Origin: Tetranychus cinnabarinus
Lineage: Eukaryota; Arthropoda; Arachnida; Trombidiformes; Tetranychidae
Direction: 5' to 3'
Assembly (NCBI GenBank): GCA_022266195.1
Contig: WHVY01000010.1
Span: 1,500,501 to 1,564,500 of the forward strand
Length of the DNA stretch: 64,000 nucleotides
The first letter of the stretch is position 1. Every line of letters starts with the position of its first letter. The translations under genes and the position numbers were made by a program. Positions 58,821 to 64,000 of the stretch are shown here, piece by piece. Under the pieces are notes generated by a model. The model was not told the origin of the DNA. It saw only the letters and a program-made list of their open reading frames with translations, and searched no databases.

Positions 58821-59358
58821 ATGAAGTTACATTCACCAAGTCGTTTCATTTATTTTTTGTGTCTTTTGTGCCAAAGTAACCTTTTATTTGTTTCATCGCT
58901 TCCTCTTCAAGTTACATCCACATTACCAACTTTACTCACAAATGTAAACTCGTCGACATCGGATAATTTTAACACAACTGAATGGTCAAGAATCGACAAA
59001 GTTGAACCTCGAGTTTTTGCTATCGGTTGCATTTTCTGTTTAGAGTATGGTAAGTGGAAATTTGGAAAACCTTCATAGGTATGTTGTTTCTAATTTTGCT
59101 TGTTTGGAAATTCCAAATTGGAATATCATAACAGGTAAACTTTCATTCCCCTGGAGATGTTTTTGGGATGTCGTTGAGAAGGCCATCAAAGCCCGTAATT
59201 CCGTAGTTGGAACTGTTTCACGTCCTTTCAATTGGTCAACAGATAAATTTTTCACTGGTTTGGAAACATTATATGGACATGCTTTGAAACTCATTCTCAA
59301 AACAAAGAAAATGTTCAAGTCTAAATGTGAACAAGACTCTAGCTGTGAACTTGATTAA
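58821..59358 (+). CDS. Family B secreted protein B13 (beta tail)
   Basis: Exons 58821-59049 and 59135-59358, 150 aa. The signal peptide has a Cys to Arg change (MKLHSPSRFIYFLCLLCQSN). The exon-1 end RVFAIGCIFCLEY keeps CxxC. Exon 2: GKLSFPWRCFWDVVEKAIKA, FNWSTDKFFTGLETLYG, tail FKSKCEQDSSCELD. Follows three-exon A10, as the pairing rule predicts. Confidence 0.77.
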
Positions 59359-59852
59359 CCTACATCTCGATGTATCTAGTAAAATTACAATCTTAATCTT
59401 TATCTTGAGATTGATTAATTGATCCGTGATTCCCATAGTTCATTTTCGAGTTGAAATTTCGAATGATAAAACTAAACTATCATTTTGTTTGATAAATAAT
59501 GCTTCGACTTATTAAATTTTGCTTCTTACCATCTCGATGAGATACAGTACATGAGATCTCTTTTTCAATTCACTTCGAACAAATGTTTAAGAATTAATGA
59601 AAATATATTGGACTGAAATAGGAACTAAATTGACTGCAAGTTAGGATCGGAACTAAGCTTCAAAACAGACAAACTGATAGGAAAGACCGAACCAGATCAG
59701 GTTGAACAAGTTAAGGTCAATATTTAGTGGCAATTTTACTCAATAATCAATAGATTTTTTTCATAATATTAGGCAAGTGAGAAGCATCACTCTTCATCTG
59801 TTTAGATTCATCTTCATGTGTTCAACTTACAGTTATCAACAAACAACCAACA

Positions 59853-60673
59853 ATGTTGATACCTCAGCAAATAAGCATTATAACTGTTCTGTTTTTAGCC
59901 CATTGTACTTTGATAGTTTGGTCTGTTTCGTTAACACGATCTGTATCATCAGAATTGACTTCATCAAATGTTAATAAAACGGATAAATTTGTCACCTTGG
60001 TTGATTCAAAGGGCGAAAATACCGATTTATCTCAACCGACTGAGGCCCGAACGTTCTCTTCATCCCTGATAGGTAAGTATGCTTAAGTTGCAGTCAAAAA
60101 ACTCAAGTGAACTGATAATATTACTCAATGAAAATGACAAGAAATGAAGTTCCATTTACCAAGTTGTTTTATTTATTTTTTTGTACCCAACTAACCTCCT
60201 ATTTGTTCAAACGCTTCCTCTACAAGTTACACCGAAATCACCAAAAAATGCTAACTCATCGATTCAAGATAATTATAACAAAACTGAATGGGCAAGAATC
60301 GACAAGGTTGAACCTCGATTCTTTCCTTGTTTTCTCTGTTTCAAGTATGGTAAGTTAATATTTTTAAAATTATCACGAGTATGTGTTTTCTGTTGACTAG
60401 ATAATTAATTAAATGTTGCTTTCTCGGCATATCATTGCAGATACTCAGGCTCTCCCCTGGAGTCTTATTTACCTTGTTTTTCATCAAATAGTCAAAGCCC
60501 GTAATACGGCCATTGAATCTATATCCACTCCTTTAATTTGGTCAACTGATAAATTTTTCACTGGTTTGGAAACGATGCATGGAGTGCGAGTAAATTTAAC
60601 AAGAAGAATGGCAAAGACCAAATGTAAACTGAATACAAACTGTGAACTCGATAGTTCTTATGATCCTTTGTAG
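59853..60673 (+). CDS. A11/B14 composite: A exon 1 followed by B-type exons
   Basis: A11 exon 1 (59853-60072) is intact with promoter, signal peptide (MLIPQQISIITVLFLAHCTL) and a phase-1 donor. A exons 2 and 3 are absent. About 70 bp on lies B14. Its exon 1 (60144-60351) has the MKFHLPSCF start but a frame break in the signal peptide region; its exon 2 (60441-60673) is intact with TKCKLNTNCELDSSYDPL. All introns here are phase 1, so A11 exon 1 could splice in frame to the B14 acceptor at 60441, or to ctacaag at about 60229 within B14 exon 1. A fused secreted protein is therefore possible. The alternative is two neighbouring pseudogenes. Confidence 0.5.
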
Positions 60674-61242
60674 TGTAAATTATGATCTAACTTATTTAAT
60701 TTTTACTCTTAATCTGCAATCAATAAAAATTTTCCTGTTGCATGTTCAGTTTTGAAATGAAATGAAAGCTAATAGCTCTGGTATAAATGCTGGTAACTTT
60801 TTATAAATGGTATTGAGCGAATCTTCTCAATAAGCTTTCCATCGATATATGGTACATTTTATTCTGAATCTTGAGCCGAACCATTTTGGCTATTCTCCTT
60901 TTTTATAGCCCTGGTGGACTCAGTTTTTATGCCAAAATATTTTTTGCGAATGTTCTTTTGTCAAATTAAATCAACGGTTCGATAACTAACACAAGAGCAT
61001 TGTATTTATTCATAAACTCAAGATCCAAATTAGGGCCAGCAGGGCCAAATTCCGTTAATAACAGGACCTAAACCGGATTTGTAGTTTGTAATGTAGTCTA
61101 AAGTTGAATTGAAAATTTAGAGCCATTCATAGTAAATTATCAATAGGCTTTTGCAGTAAAAGATCTTGACTTTTCTTTCGTTTCTTATAAATTCATCTTT
61201 GTGTGTTCAACTTACAGTTATATTCAAACAACCAACTAAAAC

Positions 61243-61791
61243 ATGTTGATATCTCAGCAAATAAGTATTATAATTATTCTGATGTTATGCCATTGTACTT
61301 CAATTGTTTGGTCTGGTTCGTTAACACGATCTGTAGCATTAGATTTAACTTCATCAAATAAATTACTTCCGTTGGCTTATTCTAATGGTACAAATATCAG
61401 TGCATCTCAACTCAGTGAATCTCGATCGTTACGCTCATTTCACTCAAGAGGTAAGTATAATCCAGTTCCAGAATAACCCTAATTTTATAATCCTTATATT
61501 CCTTCACATGAGAAACTTATTGATATAATATGCATTGATGTTATATTAAGAAGCTGTGTAACAAATGAAGTTTGGGAAAACTTATTCTAATATAAATATT
61601 CATATTTCTCAGGACTCGTGATGTTACTTAAATCAATGTCTATTTTTCCGATATATTTCCTGTCTTTAACGCCTCCAGTGGAAATTCTTAGAGAAGTTTT
61701 GCAAGCGAATCCTCCGAAGAAAGATGCAATCGAATACTTTTGGCAACGTTTTGACACATTTTTAAATAACATCAATGAAAACAATCCTTAG
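61243..61791 (+). CDS. Family A secreted protein A12 (two-exon subtype, divergent)
   Basis: Exons 61243-61450 and 61613-61791, 128 aa. Exon 1 lacks the usual NKTDKFVTLVD (reads SSNKLLPLAYSNGTNISASQ, with a new sequon). Exon 2: GLVMLLKSMSIFPIYFLSLT, PPVEILREVLQANPPKKDA, IEYFWQRFDTF. Its upstream region has both an aaccggattt box (about 61071) and the A-type caataggctttt. No B gene follows; the next gene is A13. Confidence 0.72.
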
Positions 61792-62321
61792 TTTGATTCG
61801 TGAGAAATAACTCGATCACAATAAAATTTGTTCAATATCTCACCACTACAATTAAAACCAATGTTTATTGTCAAGTCGAAGTACAAGACTATTGAAATGT
61901 AATAATTATCCAATTGATAAGATCATGGATCAACAGACACAAGATGAAATAATCAGCTAATGCTGATGTGCAAGTAATTTAACTTTTAATGTTAATTTTT
62001 GCATGTAAAGTCTCATTGCTATAAGAATAAAGATGAAACTGTTAACTTACGGAAATTTATTCATTGACTTGCGATGTTACATCTTCAACAGCAAATCGGT
62101 GTGAAATTTAAAGCCTGGTGAGTGAATCTTGAAGGTAGCGCCAAATTTTGTAACAGGACCTAAACCGGATTTGTAGTTCAGGCCTCATGTGCATTTCAAA
62201 GTTGAATTGAAAATTTAGTGCCATTAATAGTAAACTATCAATAAGCTTTGCAAGTTTCCGTTGAAAGATGTTGACTTTTCTTCTGTGATACAACAATTAG
62301 CATCAAACAACCAACTAAAAC

Positions 62322-63107
62322 ATGTTGATATCCAAGCAAATAAGTATTATCAGTATTCTGATTCTAGCCGATTGTACTTTGAATGTTTTGTCTGGTTCAT
62401 TAACACGTTTTGTACCATTAGAATCAAGTTCATCAAATGTCAATAAAACAGATAAATTTTTTACTTTGGTTGATTCAAAGGCCAAAAATGTCAGTGCATC
62501 TCAACTCAGCGAGGCCCGATCTTCCTCAGAACGTAAGTATATTAAAGTTTATTTATCAGTTCAAAAGTCAAAAATGCTATTTTTCATCAGCTCATGTCAC
62601 ATAAAAAACGTAAAATAAAGTATTTTAGTATTGAGTTTTAAAAGTAACTAAAAGCCTATCGAAATCCTATTTTGTATTCACTCATAACACATGAAATCTT
62701 GTTATTAATGATATTACACTAGTTTCACGGATAAGTTAATTTTTGATCAGCGCCGTCTACTATACTACCAATGGTATAGTTAAGCATCTTACTACTTATT
62801 GTAGAGGGCGCTGATCAAAAATTAACTTATCCGTGAAACTAGTGTATATAATATTGATTGGTTCTATTTTAAGAAGCTGTGTAACAAATGAAGTTTGAAC
62901 AAACACTAATAATAACAATAAAAATATCCATATTTTTCAGTGCTCATTGTACTTGGTTTGCCGCTTATTCTCCTGTCTTGGACACCTCCCTTCGAAATCG
63001 TTAGAAATGTTCTCAGATACAATCGACCGAGTCTAGATGCGAGCAGGTACCTTGTTGAACGTTTCCAAGTATTTTTGAAAAGGATTAATGAAACCTCAAA
63101 TTCTTAG
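62322..63107 (+). CDS. Family A secreted protein A13 (two-exon subtype)
   Basis: Exons 62322-62532 and 62941-63107, 125 aa. Exon 1: MLISKQISIISILILADCTL, SSNVNKTDKFFTLVDSKAKN, and a short end. Exon 2: LLIVLGLPLILLSWTPPFEI, RYNRPSLDASRYLVERFQVF, a weakened form of the core motif (YF to YL). The 408-nt intron contains a 128-bp MITE. Immediately upstream is A12, so the A-B alternation is broken here. Confidence 0.72.
62717..62844. mobile_element. TA-flanked MITE, 128 bp, in the A13 intron
   Basis: Inverted ends cactagtttcacggataagt and acttatccgtgaaactagtg continue inward for about 38 bp (ttaatttttgatcagcgcc). TA lies on each side (62715-62716 and 62845-62846), as for Tc1/mariner-type elements. 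No coding capacity. Confidence 0.85.
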
Positions 63108-63758
63108 TTCATTCTGTGGATAGTAAAATGATCAAAATGTAATTTTTTCAATATTTTGCCACTGCAATTAGAAGCAATGTTTATTGTCAAGTCGCAATAC
63201 AAGACTAATTACTATTGAAATGTAATAATTATCTGACCAACAAGACAATGGATCAACAGACACAAGATGGAATAATCAAGTCAACATTGCTTTACCCGTG
63301 ATTCACTTTTCATTGTTTCAAATTTTTACATGTAAACTCTATTCGATGACAAAGTTGTTATTAAAGTATCATCTTGTGTCTTTTTGTAATTAACTCAATA
63401 AAAAACGCATTTATACATGGGATCAAGCTCTCCCATCTTCAACATAAAATTGGTATGAAATTTGTGGCTTGTTTATTGAATCTTCAAAGTCAGGAAATAT
63501 TTTGTAAATAACATGACCTGAACCGGATTTGTGTTTTGCCCAAATGTACATTGAAAGAGAGTCCTTTTTAATGAAGCTGTTCAACTATCACTTGCTATCC
63601 TTATAGCAAGAAATGCCTGATTCAGTTATTACCTTATTTTAGCAATAATAAGTTCAGGTAATATTTATTTGAAAATTGTCCAAAACTTTATGATCAACAC
63701 GCGCAATTATTTGAATAAACTAATTAGTTTGCTTGAATCTTCACTTTACTCAACAAAA

Positions 63759-64000
63759 ATGAAGTTACATTCACCAAGTTGTTTCATTTATTTTTTGTGT
63801 CTTTTGTGCCAAAGTAACCTTTTATTTGTTTCATCGCTTCCTCTACAAGTTACATCCACATTACCAACTTTACTAACAAATGTGAACTCATCGATTCCAG
63901 ATAATTATAAAACAACTGAATGGTCAAGAAATGACAAAGTTGAACCACGATGGGACCTTGGCGGTTTCGACTATAGTAAGTTAATATTTTCAAAATTACC
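63759..64000 (+). CDS. Family B secreted protein B15, cut by window end
   Basis: Exon 1 from ATG 63759 (MKLHSPSCFIYFLCLLCQSN, LPLQVTSTLPTLLTNVNSS, DNYKTTEWSRNDKVEPRWD) to a donor at 63976 (gtaagt). The exon-1 end RWDLGGFDY lacks the CxxC, as in B2. Exon 2 lies beyond the window, so the array continues to the right. Confidence 0.72.
   Translation, partial: MKLHSPSCFIYFLCLLCQSNLLFVSSLPLQVTSTLPTLLTNVNSSIPDNYKTTEWSRNDKVEPRWDLGGFDYSKLIFSKL

Noticed and set aside
25870..64000. CRISPR array or simple satellite
   Set aside because: The repeats are gene-sized with introns and coding constraint, not short direct repeats with spacers.

Overview
The window looks like nuclear DNA of an arthropod. It is AT-rich, has short GT-AG introns, and carries a metazoan gene set (phosphoserine phosphatase, Maelstrom, a cuticle-type ZP-domain protein, UBE2S, cytidine deaminase, a CHERP-like protein). 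Small introns, low GC and a large secreted-protein array would fit a spider mite or another small chelicerate. That placement is inference; the sequence alone does not prove it.

The left part (1-24.2 kb) holds ordinary, mostly conserved genes. In order they are: the 3' end of a WD40 gene (+), a short CHERP-like gene (-), cytidine deaminase (-), phosphoserine phosphatase (+), an intronless Maelstrom-domain gene (+), a ZP-domain membrane protein (-) and UBE2S (+). Between the ZP gene and UBE2S lies a foldback of about 2.7 kb (18598-21285) with arms of about 1.2 kb. Fragments of the same repeat recur at about 25.1 and 52.8 kb.

The right part (25.8-64 kb) is one long tandem array on the + strand of two alternating families of small secreted proteins that I do not recognise. 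I call them family A (signal peptide begins MLI, about 125-156 aa) and family B (signal peptide begins MKLHSP, about 148 aa). The order is A1 B1 A2 B2 A3 B3 A4 B4 A5 B5 A6(broken) B6(broken) [insertion] B7(frameshift) A7 B8(frameshift) A8 B9 B10(relic) [insertion] A9 B11 B12(relic) A10 B13 A11/B14(fusion-like) A12 A13 B15(cut by the window end). All introns are phase 1. Each family has two subtypes and the subtypes travel together: two-exon A genes sit before B genes ending in a CKLN-type tail (alpha), and three-exon A genes sit before B genes ending in a CELDSSCELD-type tail (beta). The three-exon A genes share a conserved GC-AG intron. The unit of amplification is therefore an A-B pair. A block of about 6.2 kb holding five genes (26980-33259) is repeated at 45871-52096.

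The array is being reshaped by mobile DNA. There is a 1.28-kb element with about 90-bp terminal inverted repeats, AG...CT ends and a 6-bp duplication (a miniature Polinton/Maverick-like element), a hAT-type MITE with an 8-bp duplication, a TA-flanked MITE, a 3.5-kb segment with a decayed Ulp1-type protease gene and a 166-bp-arm hairpin, and two further foreign segments. Several gene copies are visibly broken by these events, by frameshifts, or by recombination that joined A promoters or exons to B exons. The likely theme is a birth-and-death cluster of paired secreted effectors; their biological role cannot be read from the sequence.
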